Shown here: in pieces, positions 35,645-45,718 of the stretch
Position numbering within the stretch: position 1 is the stretch's first letter
Layout of the letters: the number at the start of each line of letters is the position of its first letter
Origin: SB25 sp050180705
GTDB lineage: Bacteria > Bacteroidota > Bacteroidia > Bacteroidales > Tenuifilaceae
Length of the DNA: 64,000 nt
NCBI GenBank assembly: GCA_050180705.1
Contig: JBFXDX010000005.1
Coordinates: forward strand, 171,876 to 235,875
Direction: 5' to 3'
The notes under the pieces: model-generated
Database searches by the model: none
The model's input: only the letters and a program-made list of their open reading frames with translations
Told to the model about the DNA's origin: nothing
Made by a program: the position numbers and the translations under genes

Positions 35645-38005
35645 TTAAATTCCGATAATGGTAAACTCTACTCTACGATTTTGTGCTCTACCTTTGGCTG
35701 TTGCATTCGAAACCTTTGGTTTCTTAGAACTGTATCCTTTCGAGGTAATTCTGTTGGCCGGAACACCCATCGATATTACGTATTCTGCTACAGATTTTGC
35801 ACGTTGTTCCGAGATTCTTTGGTTAACGGTTACCGATCCAACATTATCAGTATGTCCTCCAATTTCGACCATAACATTTGGATATTCGTTTAAGAATTCG
35901 ACCAATGAGTTTAGCGATCTAAATGAAACTGGTTTGAGTTTCGATTTGCCTGTTTCGAAGTAAATAAAATCTATATTAACAGTTTGTCCAACCTCGATAG
36001 GTGTAACATAGAAGTTCTTTGGAATCTTTGTTCCTTTTTTTACCTTGGTTAAATCAACCTGCTCGTACTTATTGTAGAAATTTTTAACTGAAGGAAGTAT
36101 GTCGTACGATACGCCAACAGGGAGTTTTAAAGTATACGACGCATTGACAGAGTCGTACTTAAAGCCCATAGTTTCAACTCCATTAACCTTCAGTTTTACA
36201 GGAACATCAGATGTTACTGGTTTTTCAGTTTTAATATTGATGATATTACCGCTTAGGATAGCCATGTTGACATCTTTGCGTTCGGCAAATACATTATGAG
36301 GAAGTTTAGCGTATTCAACATAATTTGTTAAGTCTAACTCATTGTCGAGTGTAATATAATCTTTCGATGATATGGCCGTTTTATATTTTAAGCCATAAGG
36401 CAATCTAACCGTGAAACTTCCGTTAACGGGATCAATTGCAATACTATCAGCAATATTTCCATTTATCATTAGTTTGGGGTTCGATGCTCCAATTATCGGT
36501 GTAAATGTATTGTTGTCAAGAGCGGTTCCCTTTACCTCGATCCAAGGAACGGAGGCGATGTATAGGTCTATCTCTTTTTCGGTGTACGATACTACAGAGG
36601 TAACATCAATAGTATCGGGTTTGCCAATGAAGTTAGGTACGCTTGCGTTGAATATGTACTTTGCACCAAGAGGCAGTATTGCGCTATATTCGGCTACTTG
36701 TGTGCCGTATTTAACCGAATCGCTTTGAAGGTTGTTTACAAGTACTTTTGGATTATTTTCTATTGATATAGGTAGATTATTCCGAGAATTAATAATTTTT
36801 CCGAATACTTTAACGTATGGAATTGCGTCGAAATATAGGTTGAGGTTCATTTCTGTATACTCTTTAATGCTTTCTGCCTTTAGAGTATCAGTTACGCCAA
36901 CCCAATTCTGCATTTCAGGTTTAATCGTATAGTTCTGCCCAAATGGTAGCAATACCTCGTATGATGCTGATGCTTTATCGATCTTTAAGTTTGGAACTTC
37001 TGTGCCGTTAAATGTGATTCGATAGTTGGTGTCGGCAAGCATAAGTTTTTCATCAATCTTGTTGAGTATTAATCCGCTTAACTTAACGTTTGGATTATCT
37101 TCAAATATTTTTACGCGATAGATATCCGATTTCCCAATAGAATTTGTGTTTGAACAGTAATAAGCCCAGTTTTCTTTCGAGTTAAGTCTCCAGTAGTTTT
37201 CCCAACCAGTAGAATTAATTGTATCGTTTAAAGGGATTGGTACCGCCCATTTAAAGTAAGAGTCATCGGTTCGGTTACTTACGTATAAGGTATAATTTCC
37301 ATCAACCTTACAGCTGAAGTAAAGCGCTTTGCCATCGGAAGATAGAAATGGAGCTTCGTAACTTCTACCCAAGGAACTTCCTGCGAATCTTACTTTCTTA
37401 GGTTTACTATATCTATTCGAACCTTTTTTTACCGATAGGTAAATGCTATTATTCTTACTGCTGCTGCGTTTGCCGAACGATAGCAGTAAGTAGTTTTTAT
37501 CGGGAGTCATATAGGCTGTGGTGGTTTTACCCTTATTCATTCTGCTATATGCTCTCACATTCAGTAACGAAGGTTTTCCCCAGTTGTCATTGTCGGTGCG
37601 CTCTAAAATGGAAAGGCCTCTATCAATCCAAAACTTACCATTAGGAGAGTAATGACCATTTATAAGAAATGAGTTTCCGTCATCGAATATTCCAAAAATA
37701 GCATTGTACCTTCCAATATTAACAGAACGGGGTAGGCGTTGTGCCTCGGTCCATGTACCGTCATCGTTAAGGGTGCTGAACCAGATATCCTGGGAGTTTA
37801 CGCCACCATAGGTATTTTCTGGGTGGTTTGCTCTCGAGAAGTATAAGATCTTACCATTAGGATGCATTATTGGATTTATCTCGGGATATTCGGAGTTTAC
37901 CGTAGGCCCAAGATTGACCGGAGTAAACGATGTTTGTGCAATCGACGTGTAACTTATTATTCCTATTGTAAGCGAGAGTGCTATCGATAATACTTTCTTT
38001 TTCAT
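35645..38005 (-). CDS. PD40 beta-propeller / carboxypeptidase-regulatory-like repeats / OmpA-C exported protein
   Basis: A 786-residue exported protein (signal peptide to about residue 23). Residues 30-310 form a WD40/PD40-like propeller (NPIMHPNGKILYFSRAN, DIWFSTLNDDGTW). Four roughly 90-residue repeats follow, each starting V-x-G-x-I/A and ending in a long strand, like carboxypeptidase-regulatory domains. The final 110 residues are an OmpA-C peptidoglycan-binding domain (VNIDFIYFETGKSKL, GHTDNVGSVTVNQRIS, GRAQNRRVEFTI). The plan overlaps that of PorE, a type IX secretion accessory protein, but lacks its TPR part and lipobox. It is last in a three-gene operon. Confidence 0.85.
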   Translation of the reverse strand: MKKKVLSIALSLTIGIISYTSIAQTSFTPVNLGPTVNSEYPEINPIMHPNGKILYFSRANHPENTYGGVNSQDIWFSTLNDDGTWTEAQRLPRSVNIGRYNAIFGIFDDGNSFLINGHYSPNGKFWIDRGLSILERTDNDNWGKPSLLNVRAYSRMNKGKTTTAYMTPDKNYLLLSFGKRSSSKNNSIYLSVKKGSNRYSKPKKVRFAGSSLGRSYEAPFLSSDGKALYFSCKVDGNYTLYVSNRTDDSYFKWAVPIPLNDTINSTGWENYWRLNSKENWAYYCSNTNSIGKSDIYRVKIFEDNPNVKLSGLILNKIDEKLMLADTNYRITFNGTEVPNLKIDKASASYEVLLPFGQNYTIKPEMQNWVGVTDTLKAESIKEYTEMNLNLYFDAIPYVKVFGKIINSRNNLPISIENNPKVLVNNLQSDSVKYGTQVAEYSAILPLGAKYIFNASVPNFIGKPDTIDVTSVVSYTEKEIDLYIASVPWIEVKGTALDNNTFTPIIGASNPKLMINGNIADSIAIDPVNGSFTVRLPYGLKYKTAISSKDYITLDNELDLTNYVEYAKLPHNVFAERKDVNMAILSGNIINIKTEKPVTSDVPVKLKVNGVETMGFKYDSVNASYTLKLPVGVSYDILPSVKNFYNKYEQVDLTKVKKGTKIPKNFYVTPIEVGQTVNIDFIYFETGKSKLKPVSFRSLNSLVEFLNEYPNVMVEIGGHTDNVGSVTVNQRISEQRAKSVAEYVISMGVPANRITSKGYSSKKPKVSNATAKGRAQNRRVEFTIIGI

Positions 38006-38038
38006 CAGTGAAATATTTTAATTCAATGATTTTAACAA

Positions 38039-39394
38039 CTACTTGAATGGCATTCCTTCGGGTTGTTTTACCCTGCCGAATACTAGGTTTATACCAAACC
38101 TTACGTTAGCATTTGTCGCCGATAATGGATTTATTAGTGGATAAGCATTATCTGCGATAGCAAAAATTTGCAAAGGTCCAGGTTTAATCATAATGCCTAA
38201 CCCTAGGTTTTTGAATGAGCGTTGGTTTATAGAAGCAGTTCCAATTATACTGAAAAAACGTCCAATTCCTTGCTGAAGCCCAAGTGTTAATGCAGGATAG
38301 AATTGTTTGTTGTAAACGCCATAGAACGAAATTCCAACAGTAGTTCTTCGTGCAATGTTGTAGCTGGCAGTTAAATTAAACTTTGGATGTAACCATGTAC
38401 GGTAAGAAGAGTATATTGTATCACGTGTAAAATCATCTTCCATACTTTGCAATAATGAGTCAGCATCGACATCGCCACCATATAGCCATTCCGACATAGC
38501 ATCGAAACCGTTAAATTCGGTTACACCTTTTAGTGTGTATGTTTGTACGCTATCTTTCCAGGTAATAAAACCTAAATCGTAAAATGAGAACGATAGTTTT
38601 GTGTTATCATCGTACTTATAGGTAACACCTCCACTAAGGGCAACTCCTTTATTTTTAAAGTTAGTTAAGTAGTCGGATAGCCAAGTTGAATTGTCAACAT
38701 GATCGAAACTTGGATCCCCATCGCTATTTTTAGGGATACCTGCGGTGTATAGTTTTGCATCGGCTTGCCCAATGTGCGCATACATGTCATCATCAATCTG
38801 TGCCGTTAGTTTTTTGGGGTCGAAATGAATGTTGCTTAATCCCTGTAAAAGACTTATTCGTCCGCCAAATGCCCAACGAGGATATTCTTTCATCATTCCA
38901 AAGGTGTACTCATTATATAGAGTTACATCCATCTTTGTATCCGAAAAATCTAAAGAATTACCAACATATGCTCCATTTCCTAGAATAATCAATCCCATCA
39001 TGTCTTTTGGATAGTAAAACGTTGCATCTAGGTTTTGGCGAATTGCAAACCAATAATAGCCGTTTAATATTTTTGTTCGCAAATGGAAAAATTCGGCGTT
39101 TTCTCCAAAATAAAGCATATTCTTGTCCTTAAGGTCAGCCAGTAAATCATCTGGACTAATACGCATCTTATCTGAACGAAACTTCATGAAATTCTCGGGA
39201 ATAAATCCATTTGTAATTACCTGACCATAAATGTTAACAGGGAGGCCTATGCTGAGTGTATGCTCTGGTAAAACTGTGGGATTACTATATGAAGATTGAA
39301 AAATATCGTTCATGAATGGCAACGTAAGTTCCGATTGAGCTTTGGCACCGTACCCAATTGCCAGAAAAATTATTATGTAGGTTAATCGTTTCAT
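38039..39394 (-). CDS. DUF5723-like outer-membrane protein
   Basis: A 451-residue exported protein starting at the ATG 39394 (MKRLTYIIIFLAIGYGAKAQ); the upstream frame start at 39418 would add a poor N-terminus. The body is strand-rich with aromatic and Gly repeats and ends in VRFGINLVFGRVKQPEGMPFK, consistent with a beta-barrel. The N-terminus NPTVLPEHTLSIGLP and the spaced TFGMM and FGGRISLLQGLSN match my recollection of DUF5723. It lies between the lipoprotein and the PD40/OmpA gene, so it may be the membrane anchor of one complex. Confidence 0.75.
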   Translation of the reverse strand: MKRLTYIIIFLAIGYGAKAQSELTLPFMNDIFQSSYSNPTVLPEHTLSIGLPVNIYGQVITNGFIPENFMKFRSDKMRISPDDLLADLKDKNMLYFGENAEFFHLRTKILNGYYWFAIRQNLDATFYYPKDMMGLIILGNGAYVGNSLDFSDTKMDVTLYNEYTFGMMKEYPRWAFGGRISLLQGLSNIHFDPKKLTAQIDDDMYAHIGQADAKLYTAGIPKNSDGDPSFDHVDNSTWLSDYLTNFKNKGVALSGGVTYKYDDNTKLSFSFYDLGFITWKDSVQTYTLKGVTEFNGFDAMSEWLYGGDVDADSLLQSMEDDFTRDTIYSSYRTWLHPKFNLTASYNIARRTTVGISFYGVYNKQFYPALTLGLQQGIGRFFSIIGTASINQRSFKNLGLGIMIKPGPLQIFAIADNAYPLINPLSATNANVRFGINLVFGRVKQPEGMPFK

Positions 39395-39444
39395 CCGCTT
39401 AATGTTTTTCAATATCAAAAAATAGATTCACTAAGTGTTAATGG

Positions 39445-41124
39445 CTATAAATCGAAGTTATATGTTCCCTCTGCAATTATACTCATTTGAATATCTATTG
39501 AGTTGGTATTCTCTATAACCACTGTTTGATGTGTATCTCCTCCTGTTTTAAATCTTACTTGTAGGACTATCTTCGTGGCATCTTTCATTAATGAGTATTT
39601 ACTTCGATTAACCGTTATTTCGGCATAATTTAATGTTGGGGCAATCGCCTTACCCGTAGATGGGCTTACTTCTGCACTTTTAATTAACCAAAGTTCATCG
39701 TCGAGTAGCTTGGTTAGTTCCTGATCCATATCGTTGAGGAAGTACGCTTGGAAGTATGTATCGAGTGGAATGTCGTTGTTAAATTTGAACTTAACAGTGA
39801 TTTTTAGGGAGTCATTATCTTTCAAGTTAAGCTTATCCTCAAGGTCGGGCAACTCAATATCTACAATTGTATCGTTTATTTGGTTTGTTTCCACCCAGCC
39901 TACCAGTGGTAACTCAATCTCGGAGAGGATGGAGAGGTTAGCATCCTTGCTGATAAAGTAGTCGTGGTTATCGGTGTTGTCTCCGAGTGTTACGCTGGAA
40001 CGAAGTTTAAATTGGTTTGGGGCAATGTCCAGAACATCCTCAATGTTAGAATTGTCTTTGTAAAGTACAAGAGAATCAAGAGCAGCATTATCGCCAATGT
40101 TTTCAACGTAGTTAATGTTATTTGGTGCTGATATAAGCAGTGTGCTATCGGAAGGTATGCCTTCGTTGGCAAGGTAAACAATCTCGTCAGATGTTGTATT
40201 GGTTACCTCAAAGTTGGTTACATTAAATGCAAAGGGGATACCGTATTCATTGATAAACTTTAACTTAAGTTTGGCCTCTTCAAAATGTTGATCGGCAATA
40301 TATGTCGAACGGAATATGTCTACTTTATAGTCGTAATCGTTTATGGCTATATTCTGATTGATTTTTCCAACTATATATGAAAAATCTAGATTATCTAGGG
40401 ATAGTTGAATGTTTACATTATCGCTTGAAGAAATTGGATTTCCTAATGAGTATATAGAGACTGATGCAGAGTACGAAAAGGTATTATAAGCATTAAGGTC
40501 GCTGTTGTAAAGGGAAATGATATGATCGGTTAAATCAATAGAGGAAAGATTTGATGAGTTTCCTGGATTGATGTTAGGAATTACAATCACGACTGAATTT
40601 CCTTGTGGATTTAAAAGCGATGTTAGAGTTATGGTTCCACTAATTATATTCTGAAAGTTATTAGTGATTTGACAGTTGAGTGTACCTTGTGTTAGTGTAA
40701 TGCTTTTAAGTTCACTACCTGCTACAGGCTCGTAGGTATTTGTAAAATCTTTTGAAATTGGGCCGTAGGTTTCTCCAGCAGGAACAGCCACAGGTGGCAA
40801 CTGTCCTGCGTCTAATTGATAACTATTATCGAAGGCTATCGATGGTATTGTAAACTGTGCAGCAGCAGATCCTACTTCTATTGTATCGCGGAATGCCAAG
40901 TAAAATTTTGTATCACCAGGCTTTTGTACTACTACGGTATTTGCATCGTCACGTTCAGCCAATTCTTTAAACGAAATGGATGAATTTAGGACAGGGGCTA
41001 CCAGTTTGGGTGAGATTGGATCAATCGAAATATTATCAAATTTGTCTTTGAAATCGTAACATCCTTCCAACCCTGCAATAAGCATTGCTGCTAAAGCACT
41101 CCATTTTAAGTAGATTTGTTTCAT
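39445..41124 (-). CDS. Large lipoprotein of the DUF5723/OmpA operon, unknown function
   Basis: A 559-residue lipoprotein: signal peptide with lipobox LEGC (Cys22) and then YDFKDKFD, a charged run after the Cys that is compatible with surface exposure. The remainder is Ser/Thr/Asn-rich and strand-rich, suggesting several Ig- or adhesin-like domains; I recognise no named family. It is the first gene of the operon, 50 bases before the DUF5723 gene, and a promoter should lie between it and ppiD. Confidence 0.75.
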   Translation of the reverse strand: MKQIYLKWSALAAMLIAGLEGCYDFKDKFDNISIDPISPKLVAPVLNSSISFKELAERDDANTVVVQKPGDTKFYLAFRDTIEVGSAAAQFTIPSIAFDNSYQLDAGQLPPVAVPAGETYGPISKDFTNTYEPVAGSELKSITLTQGTLNCQITNNFQNIISGTITLTSLLNPQGNSVVIVIPNINPGNSSNLSSIDLTDHIISLYNSDLNAYNTFSYSASVSIYSLGNPISSSDNVNIQLSLDNLDFSYIVGKINQNIAINDYDYKVDIFRSTYIADQHFEEAKLKLKFINEYGIPFAFNVTNFEVTNTTSDEIVYLANEGIPSDSTLLISAPNNINYVENIGDNAALDSLVLYKDNSNIEDVLDIAPNQFKLRSSVTLGDNTDNHDYFISKDANLSILSEIELPLVGWVETNQINDTIVDIELPDLEDKLNLKDNDSLKITVKFKFNNDIPLDTYFQAYFLNDMDQELTKLLDDELWLIKSAEVSPSTGKAIAPTLNYAEITVNRSKYSLMKDATKIVLQVRFKTGGDTHQTVVIENTNSIDIQMSIIAEGTYNFDL

Positions 41125-41234
41125 CCGTACAAAAATTTAAATTATCAACTTATTACAATGAAAATAAGCTTTATTTAGAATCATAAATGTGAAAGATAAA
41201 CAATTATTTCAAAAAGGTCAATGGTTAGATATTC

Positions 41235-41267
41235 AAAAATAAAGGGGAACGAAATTCATTCCCCTTT
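41235..41267 (-). terminator. Terminator after ppiD
   Basis: Read leftward: stem AAAGGGGAA / TTCCCCTTT (41241-41249 with 41259-41267), nine-base loop, then ATTTTT. Confidence 0.85.
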
Positions 41268-41288
41268 ACTCTTAAACTCTAGTATCTA

Positions 41289-43385
41289 TTAATAAAAATT
41301 GTATCGTTTGTCGGTTATGTTTGCGCTGGTTTTAAGTGCTTCGTAAGCCTCGTAGTAAGCACGTGACTGATACATGTTGCTTAGTCTCATCTTTTCGGAG
41401 TTGGCATCACCGTCATCTTTAGTTGTTGCAGTAACAGCTAAAACATAAATTCCGCTATTTCCTTTAACTGGGCCAACAACTTTTCCTTCTGCACTTATGG
41501 TTGCGGTTCCAATTACGCTAGGCTCTATACCTGCCGAAGGAAGAGTGTAAGAACTGAACGAAACCTTGTCGGCATGCTCTACAGTTGAGTTTAATGTTTT
41601 TGCAATATCAGCAATGTTACTAGACTTCATGGCATCTTTAGCCTTTTGAGCAAGTAATTCAGCTTTCTTTTCACGAATAACCTTTACTCTAACATCATCA
41701 GCAACTTGTTTTAGCGGAGCAATTCCCTCTTCATGTACTGCTGTAATAACAGCAACTACGTACATTTCTCCAAGTTCAAAAACAGTGGAAATAGATCCTT
41801 TTTTGTTTTTGAAAGCCCAACGGATTAGTTCTCTTGGAGACTCTAGTCCTGCAATATTTCTGTCGTTTTGTAGAAGGTTATTTGCAACGCGCTTGGTAAT
41901 TTTTTGATTGTTAGCAGCAGCGTTGAATTCATCATAGGTTTTGTTTACACCAGCAAACTCAGCAGCTTTACTATACACCAACTGTGTTGTATGTGAACTT
42001 GGAACAACTTTACGTTCAACAATTGCTAATTGTGCTTTCTTGTTTTCCTTACCTCTTTCAGTTACCTCTAATACATGGAATCCATAGCGAGTTTCAACAA
42101 CATTGATTTCACCTTTTTTATTGTTAAAGCAAGCCTCATCAAAGTTTTGCTCCATAACACCATTAGGGAACCAACCTAAATCACCACCTTTATCTTTCGA
42201 TCCTGGATCGTTCGAGAAACGACTAGCAATGTCATTCCAGTTACCACCTTTTTTCAACACAGACAGTAAACTATCTGCTTCCTTCTTTGCGTTTGTATAA
42301 TCTTCCTGCGATTGACCTTTTGGACTTACTAAAATGTGACGTGCTTTTACTGAGTCTGGTAACATTTTAATATCCATTAAACGTGCAATTTTGTATGAAT
42401 TACCATCGTAAGCAGGGCCTTGTACATCACCTTTGTTAGCACTGAAAGCCCAAGTGCCAAATTCTGCTGGAAGTTCACTTTCCTTATAGTATTTAGAATC
42501 GAAAGGAGAGTCAGATTTTAAACTAACAAATTGTTTTGGTTCTGTTGATGCTGCAAATTCTACTTTTGCTTTGTTAATCCATTCCTCTGCAGTTTTAACA
42601 TCCTCGTCGGATGCTTTAATGGGGAATATCACATACTCAACATCGCGAGATGCTTGTTGTTTGTAGTCGTTATTGTGTGCGTTGTAATAATCTTTTAAAT
42701 CACTGTTGGTGATTTGAATAGTTGAATCGGGAATGGTATTGTATCTGGCTACAGTATAATCGAAATCAACCTTGGCAGTTTTATCTTCTAGCGCTCTCTT
42801 AGCCTGCAACGAAGTAGTGTAAAGCCCCTTTCTAATAAGGTTTAGATATTTTGTAAATAAACGATCCTTGATAACCTCTTGCTCGATATACATCCAGTAT
42901 GTTCTTGCACGGGGATCGTTATCTAAATTCTTTAGAAGTGCGCTAATGTACTCTCTATTTAGTTGACCAGTTTGAGGATCACTGAATTGTTGTTGAATTA
43001 TTGGGTGAATGTTCTTTCCTTGAACCATATCTAATAATTCATTATCGTTGATCTCTAGACCTAACTTATCGTATTCTGGCTGCATTATGTTGGTTCTGAG
43101 CAAGTCTTGCCATACTCTTTCGCGAATTTGAATTTGGCTTTTTTCGTCAAGAGCAGTCTGCTGCGAGAAAAGTTTCTGGAGATTTTCACTCTCATCAACT
43201 TTAGCTTGGTAAACCTCATAGGATATAGATGTCCCAGCTATTTCTGCAACTTCCATTTGTGCTCTGTTAAACAAAGATCCTCCGGAGTTAATAAAGTCTC
43301 CGAGTATAAACGCAAAAAGCGCTAATCCAATTACCACCGCAACAAGTACACCTGCTCGGTTTCTGATTCTCTCTAGTGTTGCCAT
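41289..43385 (-). CDS. ppiD: PpiD-type membrane-anchored peptidyl-prolyl isomerase
   Basis: Periplasmic folding factor anchored in the inner membrane. Residues 10-33 (AGVLVAVVIGLALFAFILGD) form the anchor. A SurA-N-like chaperone region runs to about 330. One parvulin domain (about 340-445) shows ARHILVSPKGQSQEDY, then DPGSKDKGGDLGWFPNG and RYGFHVLEVTERG. A second helical/beta part fills residues 460-698. The size of 698 residues is normal for Bacteroidota PpiD. It assists outer-membrane protein delivery, in keeping with the lptC block upstream. Confidence 0.9.
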   Translation of the reverse strand: MATLERIRNRAGVLVAVVIGLALFAFILGDFINSGGSLFNRAQMEVAEIAGTSISYEVYQAKVDESENLQKLFSQQTALDEKSQIQIRERVWQDLLRTNIMQPEYDKLGLEINDNELLDMVQGKNIHPIIQQQFSDPQTGQLNREYISALLKNLDNDPRARTYWMYIEQEVIKDRLFTKYLNLIRKGLYTTSLQAKRALEDKTAKVDFDYTVARYNTIPDSTIQITNSDLKDYYNAHNNDYKQQASRDVEYVIFPIKASDEDVKTAEEWINKAKVEFAASTEPKQFVSLKSDSPFDSKYYKESELPAEFGTWAFSANKGDVQGPAYDGNSYKIARLMDIKMLPDSVKARHILVSPKGQSQEDYTNAKKEADSLLSVLKKGGNWNDIASRFSNDPGSKDKGGDLGWFPNGVMEQNFDEACFNNKKGEINVVETRYGFHVLEVTERGKENKKAQLAIVERKVVPSSHTTQLVYSKAAEFAGVNKTYDEFNAAANNQKITKRVANNLLQNDRNIAGLESPRELIRWAFKNKKGSISTVFELGEMYVVAVITAVHEEGIAPLKQVADDVRVKVIREKKAELLAQKAKDAMKSSNIADIAKTLNSTVEHADKVSFSSYTLPSAGIEPSVIGTATISAEGKVVGPVKGNSGIYVLAVTATTKDDGDANSEKMRLSNMYQSRAYYEAYEALKTSANITDKRYNFY

Positions 43386-43551
43386 TTAAATGAATATTTA
43401 TTTATCTTAGTTTTCAATTTTTTTCGAGCTACGAATATAGTAATTTTCAATTTTGTCGCATTTATTGTGACACTTATTTTTTTAATTTATTTTAACTTAT
43501 ACACTATGCAATCTTCCAATTAATTATTCTGGTTACTGTTTTTGATAGCTT

Positions 43552-44811
43552 TTATTGCTTGGTTAGTTGAATAAGATCGATTCTGGTTTCATTCATTCTT
43601 ATTATTTTCACTGTAAAATTGCTAAGTATAATAACCTCGTTAGGTTTTGGAATATTTTGATATTGGTATAGAATGAATCCAGCAATAGTCTCGTACTCGT
43701 CTGATTCTGGTAAGTTTAGTTCATAAGTTTCGTTTAGATGCTTGATTTCGAGACGACCCGATAGAATATACTCATTCTCATTTATCTTTTTTTCAACGAA
43801 TTCATTTTTGTCGTGCTCATCGTCAATCTCTCCAATAATTTCTTCAATAATATCTTCGATGGTTACCAAACCTGCGGTACCTCCAAATTCGTCAACCACA
43901 ATCGCAATGCTTTTATGTTCTTTTATAAACATGGCCAAGACTTTATTGGCTCGCATGGTTTCTGGGATAAAATCAATATTGATGAGTTTCGATTTTATGC
44001 TTTGTGGGTTTTTAAACAGCTCCTTGGAGTTTATGTAGCCAACAATGTTGTCAATGCTATCTTTGTATATAGGAATTCTCGAATACTTTGTTTCTATAAA
44101 TCGCTGCTTGAGTTCGGGTATACTTGCATCAATTTCTATTGCTTCAATATCTGTTCGTGGAATCATACAATCCCTTATGCGAACCTCCGAAAAGTCAAGT
44201 GCGTTTTGAAATATTTTAAGTTCTTGTTCATGTTTCCCATCTTCATCGATGGTTGCTGTTGATTGCCCTACAAGATGATCCAGATCTATTTTCCCAAATA
44301 TGGGTTTTGTCTTGTCTTTCTTAATCTTGATTCTGAGCAATACTTTTATTATGCCGTAGGATAGCCCTGTTGAAAATTTACTGATTGGATAAAATATTAA
44401 GTAGAAGACAAAAACCGGAAATGCAAAAAAGTTAAGCAGCGTATTGGAATGAAGCCTAAATATCGACTTTGGTAGAAACTCGGCTGTGATAAGAATTATA
44501 GTAGTACTTAAAAGCGTTTGCAGCAGCAGAATTGTAGAAGACGATGATATATAACCAGCAAATAGCGGGGTTAGCAATTTTGCCATTTCAATACCGTAAA
44601 CAACAAGTGCGATATTGTTTCCAACAAGCATTGTTGCTATGTACTGATTCGGATTGCCAGTAAAAATTGAGACTAGTCCTGAAGATATATGTCCTTGTTT
44701 CCGATCTAATTCGAGTCTAAGTCTATTTGCGGAAACAAATGCGATTTCCATTCCTGAGAAAAACGCTGAAAACAGTAAGGATATAAGGATTATAGTTAGG
44801 CTAGCCTCCAT
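43552..44811 (-). CDS. CNNM-CBS membrane protein (CorC/HlyC type, GldE-like)
   Basis: A 419-residue inner-membrane protein: CNNM (DUF21) domain with about three or four helices (residues 1-165), a CBS pair (about 200-320, MIPRTDIEAIEID, DEFGGTAGLVTIEDI) and a C-terminal CorC/HlyC domain. Family members handle magnesium or cobalt ions, or act with the gliding machinery (GldE in flavobacteria). Ten bases separate it from the small membrane-protein gene upstream, so the two are co-transcribed. Confidence 0.87.
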   Translation of the reverse strand: MEASLTIILISLLFSAFFSGMEIAFVSANRLRLELDRKQGHISSGLVSIFTGNPNQYIATMLVGNNIALVVYGIEMAKLLTPLFAGYISSSSTILLLQTLLSTTIILITAEFLPKSIFRLHSNTLLNFFAFPVFVFYLIFYPISKFSTGLSYGIIKVLLRIKIKKDKTKPIFGKIDLDHLVGQSTATIDEDGKHEQELKIFQNALDFSEVRIRDCMIPRTDIEAIEIDASIPELKQRFIETKYSRIPIYKDSIDNIVGYINSKELFKNPQSIKSKLINIDFIPETMRANKVLAMFIKEHKSIAIVVDEFGGTAGLVTIEDIIEEIIGEIDDEHDKNEFVEKKINENEYILSGRLEIKHLNETYELNLPESDEYETIAGFILYQYQNIPKPNEVIILSNFTVKIIRMNETRIDLIQLTKQ

Positions 44812-44821
44812 AGGATGTTTG

Positions 44822-45007
44822 TTATTTATCAGTATTTAAGCGTCGTCTCCGTCGCATGTAATACATAGCAACAGCAAGGACACTAAGAATGAAAAACATA
44901 TAACTAACCGAAAAGCCCGATTTGATTGTAGCATAAATGCCTACTGACAAGCAAAATATAGCCAAGCCTAGCCATATTAATTCAAGAAAATATGCAAGTT
45001 TTTCCAT
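44822..45007 (-). CDS. Small two-helix membrane protein
   Basis: A 61-residue protein with two membrane helices (about 6-26 and 32-50) and a basic C-terminal tail MRRRRRLNTDK. It begins at an ATG, is 10 bases upstream of the CNNM-CBS gene and faces the same way, which supports a real gene. No family is recognised. It may be an accessory of the CNNM-CBS protein (inference from spacing). Confidence 0.7.
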   Translation of the reverse strand: MEKLAYFLELIWLGLAIFCLSVGIYATIKSGFSVSYMFFILSVLAVAMYYMRRRRRLNTDK

Positions 45008-45107
45008 TGAGTTAGAGTTTAGTTTAAAATATGTGTAAAGGTATAAAAAATGGTTTATGATATAGCGATTGTAATTTGATTGTTACTTTTTCACAGAAAA
45101 GACTTAA

Positions 45108-45137
45108 ATAAAAAAGGTGGAGATTTACTCGCACCTT
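45108..45137 (-). terminator. Terminator after lptC
   Basis: Read leftward: AAGGTG-C-GAG, loop TAAAT, CTC-CACCTT, then TTTTTTATTT. The stem has one bulged base. Confidence 0.7.
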
Positions 45138-45144
45138 GAATATT

Positions 45145-45711
45145 TTAATTGACGGTAAATTCACCATCATAAGGTTGTTTTATCTCCCAATGATCAAATG
45201 TTTCGTCCGAAGTTAAACCTCGGCCAAACATAACACCGTTCACACTGTTGATTTTTACATTTACATTAGAGTAGATTATCTTTTTTTTCTGATCCCAAAA
45301 TAGTTCTTCGGTGTTTAGTACTTCGCCTTTACGGTTTTTGGCAACCACATTATTTTTTGCTTGCCAAAGGTTTTTCTTATCAAAAAAGACTGCTTGTTTG
45401 GCCGTTAAGGTTGATTCTACGCCAAGTGTATCATCGTAAGTATACACGGTAATTCCTTCGGGAAAATCGGTATAAGGCTCTTCAGAAAATTGGTAGTGAA
45501 TTGTGACTGGTGCAAATACCTTAATTTTTGCTTTCCCGTCCTCGGTGTATAATACCTCAGAATTATAGGCGGTAATTCCAGGAATACTCTTTTTGTCGGA
45601 AAAGTATTGAATAGCTTCCGTATCGGGATTGCAAGCATAAAGCAGAGTAGCCCCTGCAAAAGCAGAGACTACTATTTTTATTCGATTGGGTATTGATCTA
45701 AATAATTTCAC
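45145..45711 (-). CDS. lptC: LPS export ABC transporter periplasmic protein LptC
   Basis: Takes lipopolysaccharide from LptBFG and hands it to LptA. I use the GTG at 45711, seven bases after the TPR stop; it gives a signal/lipobox sequence ending LLYAC (Cys27), while the frame start at 45783 would lie inside the TPR gene. The body (188 residues) has the beta-jellyroll pattern, e.g. GKAKIKVFAPVTIHYQF, STLTAKQAVFFDKKNLWQAK and EELFWDQKKKIIYSN. It follows the TPR protein, whose neighbours are the same in many Bacteroidota. Confidence 0.85.
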   Translation of the reverse strand: MKLFRSIPNRIKIVVSAFAGATLLYACNPDTEAIQYFSDKKSIPGITAYNSEVLYTEDGKAKIKVFAPVTIHYQFSEEPYTDFPEGITVYTYDDTLGVESTLTAKQAVFFDKKNLWQAKNNVVAKNRKGEVLNTEELFWDQKKKIIYSNVNVKINSVNGVMFGRGLTSDETFDHWEIKQPYDGEFTVN

Positions 45712-45718
45712 AGGTAAA

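Noticed and set aside
35645..38005. Calling the PD40-OmpA protein PorE of the type IX secretion system
   Set aside because: It shares propeller, CRD-like and OmpA parts but lacks the TPR part and lipobox, has four repeats instead of one, and no T9SS core gene is in view.
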